Part shown: positions 36,010 through 45,767 of the stretch, one piece after another
Layout: every line of letters begins with the position of its first letter
How positions within the stretch are numbered: position 1 is the first letter of the stretch
Assembly: GCF_030382115.1 (NCBI RefSeq)
Contig: NZ_JAUDRJ010000003.1
Coordinates: forward strand, 2,192,651-2,256,650
Length of the DNA: 64,000 nt
From: Nostoc sp. GT001
GTDB lineage: Bacteria > Cyanobacteriota > Cyanobacteriia > Cyanobacteriales > Nostocaceae
Direction: 5' to 3'
Made by a program: the position numbers and the translations under genes
The notes under the pieces: generated by a model
Seen by the model: the letters and a program-made list of their open reading frames with translations, nothing else
Told to the model about the DNA's origin: nothing
Database searches by the model: none

Positions 36010-38584
36010 CAGGTGGAACTATTGCTACTCCGGTAATAGCGTCATCTTCGTCTAAACGCTGCACTCTGACTCCAGTTGCCGATCGCGATTGGATAGAAAT
36101 CGCATTCACCGCTTGACGGATGATAATACCGCGATTTGTCACCATCATGATTTCATCATCATCGTTGTTCACAATGCGTAGGGTTGCCAACTTGTCCTTG
36201 GTTTTGCGGTTTTTGAACTTGGTTGCCATTAAACCCTGACCAGCACGATTTTGCAGCCTGAATTGAGCAACTGGTACGCGCTTACCATATCCACCCATTG
36301 TAATTACCAACACCCAAGGGCCAACTACGCCACTGCTAGGCACTTCTGCGGACTCTTCAGTAATTTCGGTAATTTCGATATCTTCTGTTTCGATTGTTTC
36401 GATATCTTCAATTTCTGCTTCTGTAACATCCAAAGTTTCCAGAATTGCTGCGGGCAGAATATCCATACCCACCAGCTCATCTTTATTCTTAAGTTTCATG
36501 GCTTTCACCCCACGAGTCGCCCTACTTAAAGGACGCAGTTGTTCGTGGTTGCACCGGAAGTTAATCGCCATCCCGTTACGAGAACCAATGATTACGCTGT
36601 CCTCAACTCTAGCGCGTCGCACCCAGCGGAGTTGGTCGCCTTCTTCTAAGGAAATGGCAATCAAGCCATTGGCGCGAATGTGACTAAAGGCAGCCAATTC
36701 GGTTTTCTTGATATTGCCGCCCTTAGTGAGCATGACCAGATATTCTTCGCTGCTAAACTCGTCAACGGGTACAATTGAGGTGATTTTTTCCTCTTTGGGA
36801 ATCGGTAACATCTGGACGATTGGTGTGCCGCGACTGGTACGCGAACTCGCTGGGATTTGATAGGCTCTCAGGCAATAAACAACACCACGCTCACTAAAGA
36901 ATAAAATACTGTCGTGATCGCAGCAAGTTAAGAAATGCTCAATGGTATCATCATCTTTCACCTTGGCTGCGGCTTTGCCTCTGGTAGCACGGCTTTGGGC
37001 TTCAAAGGTGTTAACTGGCATTCGTTTGATGTAGCCTTGCTCTGTCACCAGAATTATCGCTTTTTCATTGGCAATCAGGTCGCGATCGTCTAATTCCCCT
37101 TCCCCTGGTAAAATTATCGTGCGGCGGGGTGTGGCGAAGTTAGTTTTGAGTTGCCCGACTTCAGTTTCAATGATTTCTAGCACTCTCTCCCGACGTGCCA
37201 AAATATCTTGCAAGTCGGTAATCTTCGCTTGTAATTCCTCGTGTTCCAAACGAATTTTGTCTGCTTCTAAGGCAGTCAAGCGCCGCAATTGCATTTGCAA
37301 AATCGCATCTGCTTGCACTTCCGAGAGTCCGTAAGTTGTAATCAACTCACCTTTAGCTGTAGGTGCATCGGGAGCATGACGAATCAAGACGATAATTGGA
37401 TCTAACTGGGCTAAGGCAATTAATAACCCTTGCAATAGATGGTCGCGTTCTTCGGCTTTCCGCAGTTCGTAGCGGGTGCGTCTGGCAATGGATTCGATAC
37501 GGAAATCCAAGAAGACGGTTAAAAACTGCTTGAGGGTGAGTACTTGGGGTTCGCTATTCACCAACGCCAGCATATTCGCGCCGAAGTTGGCTTGTAGCGG
37601 CGTTTGCTTGTAAAGGTTGTTTAAAACGACGCGAGGGTAAGCATCACGCTTGAGTTCGATGACAACTCTCATCCCGTCGCGATCGCTTTCATCCCGGATA
37701 TCTGCAATCCCTTCTAGACGCTTCTCGTTCACCATTTCGGCGATTTTTTCAATCAGCGCCGCTTTGTTGGTTTGATAGGGCAATTCGGTGATGATAATTG
37801 CTTCTCTATCTGGGCGTCCCCGTTGTTCAACGGTTTCAATGTTGGCGACACCACGCATAGTGATGGAACCACGCCCGGTAGTATAAGCTTCTCGAATGGC
37901 TGATGTTCCCAAAATCTGCGCCCCAGTCGGAAAGTCTGGGCCGTGGACATACTGCATTAATTCGAGATCGGTGATTTCTGGATTGTGGATTACAGCCACC
38001 AAAGCATCGATCAATTCGCCCAAATTGTGGGGGGGAATGTTGGTGGCCATGCCCACGGCAATCCCAGAGGAACCGTTAAGTAGTAACTGGGGAATCCGTG
38101 CTGGTAAAACTGTGGGTTCTTGCTGGGAACCGTCGAAGTTATCGGCAAAGTCTACGGTTTCATACTCAATGTCGTGGAGTAAACCAGCGCTAGTTAAAGC
38201 TTGCAAGCGGCATTCAGTGTACCGCATGGCGGCTGGCGGATCGTTGTCTACCGAACCAAAGTTACCATGTCCGTTAACTAGGGGCGATCGCATGGAAAAA
38301 TCCTGTGCCATCCGCACCAAGGCATCATATACTGCTGTGTCACCGTGGGGGTGATATTTACCCAATACTTCACCCACTACACGGGCGCATTTCTTAAAGG
38401 GGCGATCGTGGAGCAGACCTAGCTCGTGCATTGCGTAGAGAATGCGACGATGCACAGGTTTTAGACCATCCCTGGCATCTGGCAACGCCCGACCCACTAT
38501 CACGCTCATGGCGTATTCCAGATAAGACTGCGACATTTCGGTTCGCAAGTCAATCGGGATAATCCTCTCCTGTGAGGTTGTCAT
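35981..38584 (-). CDS. gyrA: DNA gyrase subunit A
   Basis: 867 residues ([20 protein letters not shown]). The winged-helix/tower core has [18 protein letters not shown], the quinolone-region segment [20 protein letters not shown], and the catalytic Tyr in [10 protein letters not shown]. Six GyrA beta-propeller blades follow, with the GyrA-box-like TRGKAAAK near residue 525. The acidic C-terminal insertion [18 protein letters not shown] is unusually long. Normal length for cyanobacterial GyrA. lnt overlaps its 3' end. Confidence 0.98.
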   Translation of the reverse strand: MTTSQERIIPIDLRTEMSQSYLEYAMSVIVGRALPDARDGLKPVHRRILYAMHELGLLHDRPFKKCARVVGEVLGKYHPHGDTAVYDALVRMAQDFSMRSPLVNGHGNFGSVDNDPPAAMRYTECRLQALTSAGLLHDIEYETVDFADNFDGSQQEPTVLPARIPQLLLNGSSGIAVGMATNIPPHNLGELIDALVAVIHNPEITDLELMQYVHGPDFPTGAQILGTSAIREAYTTGRGSITMRGVANIETVEQRGRPDREAIIITELPYQTNKAALIEKIAEMVNEKRLEGIADIRDESDRDGMRVVIELKRDAYPRVVLNNLYKQTPLQANFGANMLALVNSEPQVLTLKQFLTVFLDFRIESIARRTRYELRKAEERDHLLQGLLIALAQLDPIIVLIRHAPDAPTAKGELITTYGLSEVQADAILQMQLRRLTALEADKIRLEHEELQAKITDLQDILARRERVLEIIETEVGQLKTNFATPRRTIILPGEGELDDRDLIANEKAIILVTEQGYIKRMPVNTFEAQSRATRGKAAAKVKDDDTIEHFLTCCDHDSILFFSERGVVYCLRAYQIPASSRTSRGTPIVQMLPIPKEEKITSIVPVDEFSSEEYLVMLTKGGNIKKTELAAFSHIRANGLIAISLEEGDQLRWVRRARVEDSVIIGSRNGMAINFRCNHEQLRPLSRATRGVKAMKLKNKDELVGMDILPAAILETLDVTEAEIEDIETIETEDIEITEITEESAEVPSSGVVGPWVLVITMGGYGKRVPVAQFRLQNRAGQGLMATKFKNRKTKDKLATLRIVNNDDDEIMMVTNRGIIIRQAVNAISIQSRSATGVRVQRLDEDDAITGVAIVPPDAVDAEEAE

Positions 38585-38736
38585 AACCTAAAAATCTCCA
38601 AAAATCGTAGATTTTAGCTTGTTTACTCAACAAAGCGCAAAATTATTCTAAATTGCTCTTGAATAATTGCTATAATTTGATACAATCTTAGCATATATTG
38701 CTTTTTATTGCCTGGGCAGCTAACTCAGGCAATTGT

Positions 38737-40041
38737 TCAATCTGTAGCTTCTCTCTGGGATTTGAGTTGAGATGCGATCAGGGGAACTTTAGGGGCAAGA
38801 AAAAATCCCACCAAACTGGCAAAAAGGATTGGCGTAAAGGGACTTAAGTTAGTCAGTTTTGACAGTAGCAAAGTCGTACTTATCGGTGTGCGCGTTACGG
38901 CTGCGTTGACAGCCGCCATTGTACAAATCATCGCAAGGGCAGGATCGAGTCCCGGAACTAAGATTGCTACTGCTTTACCAATGCAAGCACCAGTGAAAAA
39001 TAGGGGAATGATGAATCCACCGCGCCACCCACCTGTTACCGTAATGCTAATGGCAGCCATTTTCCCAAGAGCTAGAGTTAAGAGAAAAACAGCACCAAAG
39101 TTAGCAATCAAGACTGAATCTAACTCTTCATGTCCAAAATAACGGGTGAGGGGTAATAATACTGCTAAAATGCCAAGTCCCACTCCTGCTAGTGTTGTAC
39201 GTACATAAATGGGAACAGAAGTTGGTGAAACGGCTTGCCAAAAGGCATCGCAGCCGCGAAAAATGCCCATAAAAATCCATCCCGCTACAGCCCCGATAAT
39301 TCCAAATGCGATCGCGATCGCAAAATCATCAATCCTTTCTAAGTGATACTGAGGAAAATGCCAAGTGGGGGCAATACCCAAATGTGTAATTGCTGCAAAC
39401 ACCAGATAGCTAGCGCAACTTGAAACAATGGCTGGCATTAAGGCTTCGTAATATTCCACAATATGCTCGTGGTGCAAAATCTCCAAAGCGAACATCGCAC
39501 CGCCAAGAGGTGCGCCAAATAAGGCAGTGAAGCCAGCCGCCATTGCTGCTAAACTCATGGTTCTGAGGTCTTCACCTTGGAGTTTTAAGCGATCGGCAAT
39601 CCAAGTACCAAAAGAACCTGTTACCTGTACCAGTGGCGCTTCTGGCCCAGCACTACCGCCTGCCGAGATGCTGACTAAAGAAGCAAGAATCATGGAAGGA
39701 TTTTTGCGAACATCTAGGCGTCCGCCACGGAAATGAATATTATCAACAATCACAGCGATTTCACCGGGATTTCCCAAAAAATGAATCACCAGACCGATAA
39801 GTAAACCGCTAAGTGGCATCACTATCAGGAGGCTAAAACCCTCAAATCGCTGGAGTCTGTGAGTTAAAAACTCTAGAATATTCCAGTACAACGCTGCAAA
39901 CAGACCACCAGCAGTCCCCACGACTATCCAGCGGATAACCCACTGCGAAATCATTAGGGGATTACGCTTTACCAGTCCAAAAAGTTGAGCAAATGTCCAA
40001 CGTTGAGTTTGATTGTTGGCGGGGGGCTTGTTTGGTAACAC
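38737..40041 (-). CDS. ClC-family chloride channel/transporter
   Basis: 434 residues with about ten membrane helices. Family motifs: GGSAGPEAPLVQ (the GxxGPE selectivity-filter region, G-S-A-G-P-E in place of G-R-E-G-P), FGAPLGGAMFALEI, GGWRGGFIIPLFFTGACIG and a C-terminal AAVNAAVTRTPIST. No CBS domains. Whether it is a channel or a Cl-/H+ exchanger cannot be said from this. A second, diverged ClC protein lies at 47478. Confidence 0.88.
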   Translation of the reverse strand: MLPNKPPANNQTQRWTFAQLFGLVKRNPLMISQWVIRWIVVGTAGGLFAALYWNILEFLTHRLQRFEGFSLLIVMPLSGLLIGLVIHFLGNPGEIAVIVDNIHFRGGRLDVRKNPSMILASLVSISAGGSAGPEAPLVQVTGSFGTWIADRLKLQGEDLRTMSLAAMAAGFTALFGAPLGGAMFALEILHHEHIVEYYEALMPAIVSSCASYLVFAAITHLGIAPTWHFPQYHLERIDDFAIAIAFGIIGAVAGWIFMGIFRGCDAFWQAVSPTSVPIYVRTTLAGVGLGILAVLLPLTRYFGHEELDSVLIANFGAVFLLTLALGKMAAISITVTGGWRGGFIIPLFFTGACIGKAVAILVPGLDPALAMICTMAAVNAAVTRTPISTTLLLSKLTNLSPFTPILFASLVGFFLAPKVPLIASQLKSQREATD

Positions 40042-40159
40042 TGCTTATTTCCTATTTGTGAAACCTAGAGTACTGAATATTTACGTTTTTTATGGTAAAG
40101 GCTATTTAGTTTAGTGAATCATTTTTGGTCTACAAAGAGCGATATTTTTGACGGGCTAT

Positions 40160-40190
40160 AAAAAAGGGCGTACAGATAGATGTACGCCCC
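40160..40190 (-). terminator. Terminator after htpX
   Basis: Read leftward, GGGGCGTACA-TCTATC-TGTACGCCC forms a 9-bp stem followed by TTTTTT. It lies about 170 bp beyond the htpX stop, past a repeat block. Confidence 0.7.
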
Positions 40191-40242
40191 TAAAATATTT
40201 ATCTGCTTAGGCGTAGCCCGCCCTTCTCTACGAGAGGCTGCA

Positions 40243-40345
40243 CTTCGACTACGCTCAGTGACCACGCCTTCGACTACGCTTAGTGACCACGCCTTCGACT
40301 ACGCGGTAGTTGAGCGCAGTCGAAACTCAGTACAAGTGACTAATG
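40243..40345. repeat. Tandem CTTCGACTACGC repeat
   Basis: A 25-bp unit, CTTCGACTACGCTCAGTGAC + CACGC, is repeated head to tail at 40243-40267 and 40268-40292, with a partial third unit from 40293. The tail CAGTCGAAACTCAGTACAAG recurs near 59303. The rest of the 40042-40357 gap is AT-rich and without a gene. Confidence 0.7.
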
Positions 40346-40357
40346 ACAAATAACAAA

Positions 40358-41227
40358 TTAATAAGCTTTTGTTGGCAGTTGTTGCTCTAATTTCAACAAT
40401 GCTGCAACTCGCATTTCTGTAGCTGGGTGACTGGAAAATAAGTTACCCAAAAACTGTCCAGAGATGGAATTGATAATTAATAACGGCTCATAAGCTGGAT
40501 TAGCATTTAAAGGCATCTGCTTTGCTGAGGCTTCTAAGCGTTGCAATGCCCTAGCTAAGGCGCGGGGATTACCAGTTAATTTAGCAGAACCTGCATCAGC
40601 AGAGAATTCTCGTGTGCGCGAAATTGCTAGCTGAATGATTGTCGCAGCTATCGGCGCAAGCATGACTGTTAATAAAACTCCTAAAGGATTTCCACCTCTG
40701 TTGTCATCTCGCGAACCACCACCAAACCATAGGCTGTAACTAACCATTTGGGCTAGGAATGAGATCGCACCAGCCACAGTCGCAGCAACGGCTTGTGTGA
40801 GGGTGTCACGATTAATAATATGGGTTAGCTCGTGGGCGATAACACCTTCGAGTTCATCGTCTGGCAATATATTTAGAATACCTTCGGTGACAGCCACAGC
40901 AGCGTGTTCTGGATCGCGCCCTGTAGCGAAGGCGTTAGCGCCAAGGCTTGGAACGATGTAAACTCTAGGCATGGGAATGTTAGCGCGATCGCTCAATCTC
41001 TGCACCATCTGATAAAGTCCTGGTGCTTCCCTTTCACTTACTGGCTGTGCTTGGTATACTGCTAGGGCAATTTTATCTGATTGATACCAAGAAAACAGAT
41101 TGGTTGCTGCTGCCAAGCCAATCCCGATAATCAAACCACTAGAACCACCAATTACCCAGTAACTAATTGCAATCAAAAGACCACTTAGTGCAGCAAGCAT
41201 TGCAGCCGTTTTTAATTGATTTGTCAT
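40358..41227 (-). CDS. htpX: M48 family membrane protease HtpX
   Basis: 289 residues. Two N-terminal membrane helices, zinc motif HELTHIINRD with the two His and Glu, two further hydrophobic segments (TVAGAISFLAQMVSYSLWF), then the third ligand in REFSADAGSAKLTG and a C-terminal SHPATEMRVAAL. It degrades misfolded membrane proteins from the cytoplasmic side. ATG 41227 with GGAGAGC upstream. Confidence 0.93.
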   Translation of the reverse strand: MTNQLKTAAMLAALSGLLIAISYWVIGGSSGLIIGIGLAAATNLFSWYQSDKIALAVYQAQPVSEREAPGLYQMVQRLSDRANIPMPRVYIVPSLGANAFATGRDPEHAAVAVTEGILNILPDDELEGVIAHELTHIINRDTLTQAVAATVAGAISFLAQMVSYSLWFGGGSRDDNRGGNPLGVLLTVMLAPIAATIIQLAISRTREFSADAGSAKLTGNPRALARALQRLEASAKQMPLNANPAYEPLLIINSISGQFLGNLFSSHPATEMRVAALLKLEQQLPTKAY

Positions 41228-41500
41228 ATTTTTGCTCTCCTGCTAATGCTGTGTAAATTTTTCAGAAAACAGCATTACTTCAGCTACATTTTGATTTTAC
41301 CCAGCTAAACTTAGATATATGGTACAGAAAACCTATCAGATAAGTACGGTTTTCCTACTTAAGTTTTAGTCATATAATTAATATTTATAAATACTAAAAA
41401 CGCATCTATCTATAGGAATAAATTATTTATCTAGGCAGAAATTACAAGGGCGATACTGAGGTGTTGCCTATGCCTATGCAATTATTTAAGATCCATTTAC

Positions 41501-42052
41501 TTATAAAGATTCTGAGTCTATTCCTTGTGCTTGATATATTTGTTGGGAAAATAGCTGAAAATCTAATTCGCACGCCTTCAAAGTTTCAGTGGCTTGTGAG
41601 TATTTTGGGGCATCAAACAAATCGCGATCGCGAATTTTTGGCAACCAAGAACGCAGTTTCGTTAGTTCCGCCTCATTCTCTTCTAATTCTGCAAAAGTGA
41701 GGTTATTTATTTTCCGTTCCTCGCTCAATTCGCTATGTAAATCTCGACATTGCCCCAAAAACTCTTGATATTCTTGGTCTGACTGCTGTTGGAAGCGCTC
41801 TACCAACATAGCATTTTGCTCAGGTTCATCAATCCAAATGGTGAATAAATCTGCTTCACCGCCACCTGCTGTAATGTCCGCTTTCAATTCTTTTAAATGG
41901 CTCTGCAAGTCTTCTCGCTGTGGTAGCAAGCACACCGACTGCTGTAAATAAAGTGCGCCCAATCCCTTAAGTTTACGCCATACATACACCCGCTGCGTCG
42001 AAGGCTGTGCAGGTACTTTGTACACCAATAGATTCCAAGATTGTCTATCCAT
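41501..42052 (-). CDS. ChrB N-terminal-domain-like protein
   Basis: 183 residues. The start, WNLLVYKVPAQPSTQRVYVW followed by RKLKGLGALYLQQSVCLLP, is the ChrB N-terminal domain pattern (the regulator or accessory protein of chromate resistance). The second half is an acidic coiled coil. There is no C-terminal ChrB domain. It diverges from an MFS transporter gene with 82 bp between; two TGTTGCATTG words in that gap (about 42069 and 42115) could be operator sites. Confidence 0.75.
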   Translation of the reverse strand: MDRQSWNLLVYKVPAQPSTQRVYVWRKLKGLGALYLQQSVCLLPQREDLQSHLKELKADITAGGGEADLFTIWIDEPEQNAMLVERFQQQSDQEYQEFLGQCRDLHSELSEERKINNLTFAELEENEAELTKLRSWLPKIRDRDLFDAPKYSQATETLKACELDFQLFSQQIYQAQGIDSESL

Positions 42053-42134
42053 AGAGATATTGTAACAAGTGTTGCATTGAATTTAATTTATTGTTAGGTT
42101 AACTAATGAAACATTTGTTGCATTGCAAGTAAAT

Positions 42135-43346
42135 ATGCGGCTACAAAATAAATTTGTTCAGAAAATTCCTCAGACTGTTTGGGTTTTGGGGTTTGTCAGT
42201 TTACTGACAGATATTAGTTCCGAGATGATTAATTCTCTGTTGCCCTTATTTCTAGTGTCAGTTTTAGGGGCGAATATTTTGACAGTGGGCATTATTGAAG
42301 GTATTGCAGAAGCAACAGCTTCAATTTTAAAAATCTTTTCGGGAGTATTGAGTGATTACTTAGGACATCGTAAAGGATTAGCGGTGTTTGGGTATGGATT
42401 GTCAACCTTTGTAAAACCTTTATTTGCTGTAGCTACCAGCCCAACTGGAGTATTAATAGCTCGATTTGGCGATCGCATTGGCAAAGGTATCCGGGTAGCA
42501 CCCCGTGATGCCTTAGTTGCCGATTCCACTAATCCAGAAGTACGCGGTGCAGCTTATGGATTGCGTCAATCTCTCGATACTATCGGAGCATTTTTAGGGC
42601 CTTTGGCAGCATTTGCTCTGATGGCTGCTTCCCAAAACAACTTCCGCCTGATTTTTTGGCTAGCACTCATCCCTGGATTCTTCGCAGTGGCTTTATTAGC
42701 AGTGGGAGTGAGTGAACCAAAAACAAGTGAAATTCAAGGGAACCGAAGCAACCCTTTGCAATGGGAAGCTTTACGCAGTTTGGGTAAAGGATACTGGGTA
42801 CTTGTAGCAGTGGCGCTGCTATTCAATTTAGGCAACTCCAGTAATGCTTTTTTGTTGTTGCGAGCCGAGCAAACAGGTATTTCAGCCTCACTCATCCCAT
42901 TGACATTAATGATGATGAACATCACCTACTCATTCAGTGCCTACCCAATAGGAATACTTTCCGATCGCGTGGGTAAATTTGGGTTACTAGTAGGCGGATT
43001 TCTCTTATACGCCCTGGTGTATCTGGGTTTTGCTTTCGTGCAGACATCTTGGCAAGTCTGGGGATTGTTTGCCCTTTATGGTTTGCATTTGGGTATGAGT
43101 AAAGGATTGCTATTGGCACTAGTGGCAAATAGTATCCCTGCAAATCTGCGCGGTACTGCTTTTGGATTCCTGAATTTGGCTGTAGGATTAGCGCTCTTAC
43201 CCGCCAGTCTGCTAGCTGGTGGATTGTGGCAAACATTGGGAGCAGAGGCAACATTTATAACTGGAAGCTTATTTGCGATCGCTGCTGTCTTATTATTAGT
43301 AATTAATAGAAGAAAATATTTGCAAATCCAAGTAAGACTTACGTAA
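42135..43346 (+). CDS. MFS transporter
   Basis: 403 residues from ATG 42135; twelve membrane helices. The SLLTDISSEMINSLLPLFL start and the RFGDRIGKGIRVAPRDALVA loop belong to a bacterial MFS subgroup related to sugar-phosphate/efflux carriers. LSDYLGHRKGLAVFGYG is the A-type motif. The divergent ChrB-like neighbour suggests oxyanion efflux, but that is inference from context only. Confidence 0.85.
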   Translation: MRLQNKFVQKIPQTVWVLGFVSLLTDISSEMINSLLPLFLVSVLGANILTVGIIEGIAEATASILKIFSGVLSDYLGHRKGLAVFGYGLSTFVKPLFAVATSPTGVLIARFGDRIGKGIRVAPRDALVADSTNPEVRGAAYGLRQSLDTIGAFLGPLAAFALMAASQNNFRLIFWLALIPGFFAVALLAVGVSEPKTSEIQGNRSNPLQWEALRSLGKGYWVLVAVALLFNLGNSSNAFLLLRAEQTGISASLIPLTLMMMNITYSFSAYPIGILSDRVGKFGLLVGGFLLYALVYLGFAFVQTSWQVWGLFALYGLHLGMSKGLLLALVANSIPANLRGTAFGFLNLAVGLALLPASLLAGGLWQTLGAEATFITGSLFAIAAVLLLVINRRKYLQIQVRLT

Positions 43347-43370
43347 AATATCTTTCAAACTCTCATTTTT

Positions 43371-43403
43371 CTGTGTCCTCTGCGCCTCTGCGGTTCGTTA
43401 TTC
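43371..43403 (-). repeat. Dispersed repeat, inverted intergenic copy
   Basis: Reads GAATAACGAACCGCAGAGGC on the minus strand, then GCAGAGGACACAG. Same family as 34172-34201 and 35351-35408. Confidence 0.7.
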
Positions 43404-43413
43404 TAATAAGTTT

Positions 43414-45483
43414 TTAATTCTCAACGAATGATTTCAACCGGGCTGTAACTCTTAATTTACTAAGTCTTCTTACTAGTAAAAGAGCTTGTTGTTTATATAA
43501 TGCTGTTGGTAGCAGTCCAGGCAAATTATGCATCAACTCTCTAGCAGTGCCGATGTTACATCCTGATATTATACTTATTTCATTTGCACCATCAAAAATA
43601 GCATCTTGAGCTAAAACTTTCTCAATCTGTACTTGCCAATTTCGAGGAAACATTTCACCTCGTTCAATCCGCTGGAGGCTATGACTATTTGCCAGAACAA
43701 TCAGGCGATCGCCAACAGTCAGTTGTGTATGATCGGCAGGCATTAATTTAACAGGCGATCGCTTGAGGCTTTGATATAAAATTGGTACAACTCCATAACC
43801 ATAGGCAACCTCAGCCAATAGTAATCCATTCAGTGTATCTCCAGCTTCAATCATGTACTCTACTACCAAAATAGTTTGAGTATCGAAGTTAAATAAGCTG
43901 AGAATATTTTCTCCAAAAGCCGCAGCAGCAAATACTTCTGCTGAAATAGCAGAGGTACAAATAACTTGAGCATAAGGAAACAATCGTGCGACATTATCAC
44001 GAAAGTATCGGTCGTAAGTCCGAATGACCACACGAGTTTTAGGACTTTTAGCATATGCCATCAAAGCTATTTCCAAATTTTCCATGTCATCATCCGTAAC
44101 GACAACGACACTTTTACTATTAGCGAGATTTACCTTATCTAAAGCATCGGTAATATTATCAATAATCAGTGGTATTTTGTTGAGAAAATCGGCGTTAAGT
44201 GCTGTGCTACTAATACCCACCACAGGCTGCTTGAATTCTTGTAACAAAGCCGCGACTCGCTGACCGACTCGATTTAATCCAATAAGTACAACATGGTCTT
44301 TTTGGGGGATTGATGGCTGGTAATTATTAAAAAACTGGAACCTTGAACTTAACAGAGTATCAGTTAGCAACGCATATAAAACCCCAACAAAACCTATACC
44401 AGTTACAGTTAGCGCGAGGCTAAACAATCGCAACCATCCTGGCATATTTTCAGCTGGCTCTGGTGGCGTTTTAAAATTAACACCACCAAAGACATCTCCA
44501 TATCCTCCCAAAAGCAAGACAGCAATTGCATAAAATGCTTCTATTATGTTACTTTCAGGATAATTTAAGATATAAATAATTGTTCCAAAACACCAAAGAA
44601 AAAGTACTGTAATTCCACAAATAATTGCCACCCGCAAACTCTGATAACGAGAGAATGTCCGCGAGAGATATACTATTTTATTTTTTAAATTTTTCCAGGT
44701 TCTACCTAATACAATCTCTTGCCATAACTGCTGCCAGTTATGTTTACGCACAGTAGCAATTTGTTTTAAACTTTTAAGCTGCTCTGTAACTTCAATATAA
44801 ATAATAGTATCACCTGGTTTTAATGTCGCTTCTGGTTCCCAATGATGAAATTCTTTAGGCAAAGGAGATGAATCATTAGCGTAATTTAAAACCCGACGAT
44901 ATAAAGTATTTAATTCATGTATATGCCATTTATTAGCCCAGTTATCACTTATTTTTATCTGACGCTTTACTACCCGAAATTGACGTTCTTCCAGTTGGAA
45001 ATATCCAAGATTGTCATCTCCAAGGGCTGCCAGAGCAAAGCCAGAAGCGGAAATTTGATTCGGCTCAAAAGCAATAAAATTACCAAGGGTCTGACTTAAC
45101 AGTTCATTGAGATTTTGTTTATCAGAACGTACAACCAGGCGAACTTGAGGATTTAAAAGCCTTGCCGCAAAGGCAGCTTCTATATTTACCCGTTCATTGC
45201 TAGTGACTAAAAGTACAGTTCGACACCGAGAAATATTTGCCTGTTCTAAAACACTGCTCTGACGACAATCTCCGATGAATAAGTTTTCTAATAAACTTAA
45301 TAAATTTGGTATTTCCAAATATTGGGGTTGTTCTTGATCAATAGCATTGACAACAGCACCATACTCTTTTAGGACTGCAACGCAATGCTGACCCAAACTT
45401 CCTAGCCCACAAACTAAAAACTGATCTAGTTTTGTCTGAGAATCTTCAACAGGCTGGTAATTACTTTCTGATGATGGCAGCAT
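43414..45483 (-). CDS. K+ channel-like protein with two RCK/TrkA-N domains
   Basis: 689 residues from ATG 45483. Residues about 20-140 are a Rossmann TrkA-N domain (FLVCGLGSLGQHCVAVL), followed by a TrkA-C-like region. Two membrane helices (around 285-305 and 360-380) flank a pore loop with LLGGYGDVFGG, close to the K+ filter GYGD. A second TrkA-N domain follows (VVLIGLNRVGQRVAALL) and a TrkA-C tail. It is probably a nucleotide- or Ca-gated K+ channel or transporter subunit. Confidence 0.82.
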   Translation of the reverse strand: MLPSSESNYQPVEDSQTKLDQFLVCGLGSLGQHCVAVLKEYGAVVNAIDQEQPQYLEIPNLLSLLENLFIGDCRQSSVLEQANISRCRTVLLVTSNERVNIEAAFAARLLNPQVRLVVRSDKQNLNELLSQTLGNFIAFEPNQISASGFALAALGDDNLGYFQLEERQFRVVKRQIKISDNWANKWHIHELNTLYRRVLNYANDSSPLPKEFHHWEPEATLKPGDTIIYIEVTEQLKSLKQIATVRKHNWQQLWQEIVLGRTWKNLKNKIVYLSRTFSRYQSLRVAIICGITVLFLWCFGTIIYILNYPESNIIEAFYAIAVLLLGGYGDVFGGVNFKTPPEPAENMPGWLRLFSLALTVTGIGFVGVLYALLTDTLLSSRFQFFNNYQPSIPQKDHVVLIGLNRVGQRVAALLQEFKQPVVGISSTALNADFLNKIPLIIDNITDALDKVNLANSKSVVVVTDDDMENLEIALMAYAKSPKTRVVIRTYDRYFRDNVARLFPYAQVICTSAISAEVFAAAAFGENILSLFNFDTQTILVVEYMIEAGDTLNGLLLAEVAYGYGVVPILYQSLKRSPVKLMPADHTQLTVGDRLIVLANSHSLQRIERGEMFPRNWQVQIEKVLAQDAIFDGANEISIISGCNIGTARELMHNLPGLLPTALYKQQALLLVRRLSKLRVTARLKSFVEN

Positions 45484-45602
45484 ATAATACCGCCAATGAT
45501 ACACATTATTTAACTAATATTATTTATATCGTAGAATACCAAAGATATTGACTCACAGCAAAAATGGTATTATTAATTTAATGAAAAACTATCAATGGTG
45601 AT

Positions 45603-45693
45603 GGAGCTCGCCAAAACCGCCTTTCCAAACGGATAAATTCTGATATGGAAGGCTGATGGCTCCTACTTTCTTCGCTAACTGCGGGAGAGTAGG
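45603..45693 (+). ncRNA. Structured leader RNA upstream of the antiporter (riboswitch candidate, class not assigned)
   Basis: Three consecutive stems can be drawn: GGAGC 45603-45607 with GCTCC 45659-45663; inside it GCCTTTCC 45619-45626 with GGAAGGC 45647-45653; then CCTACTTTC 45662-45670 with GAGAGTAGG 45685-45693. Loops such as AAACGGATAAATTCTGAT and TTCGCTAACTGCG look like conserved aptamer loops. The leader ends about 75 nt before the antiporter ATG. Ion transport genes are often under Mn2+, Na+ or c-di-AMP riboswitches; I could not match it confidently to any. Confidence 0.5.
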
Positions 45694-45767
45694 GCTTGGC
45701 TAAAAGCATTACCTGACTCTCCTGTAGAAAGTGTAAATCTACAAATCGCGCCTCAAGGAGTCATGGA

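Noticed and set aside
37896..38354. 152-residue frame antisense to gyrA
   Set aside because: Shadow frame of a highly conserved gene.
45603..45693. Assignment of the leader to the c-di-AMP (ydaO) or Mn2+ (yybP-ykoY) riboswitch
   Set aside because: Some words look similar (GCTAAC; TGATGGCTCCTAC) but the conserved core order of neither class could be laid on the sequence by eye.
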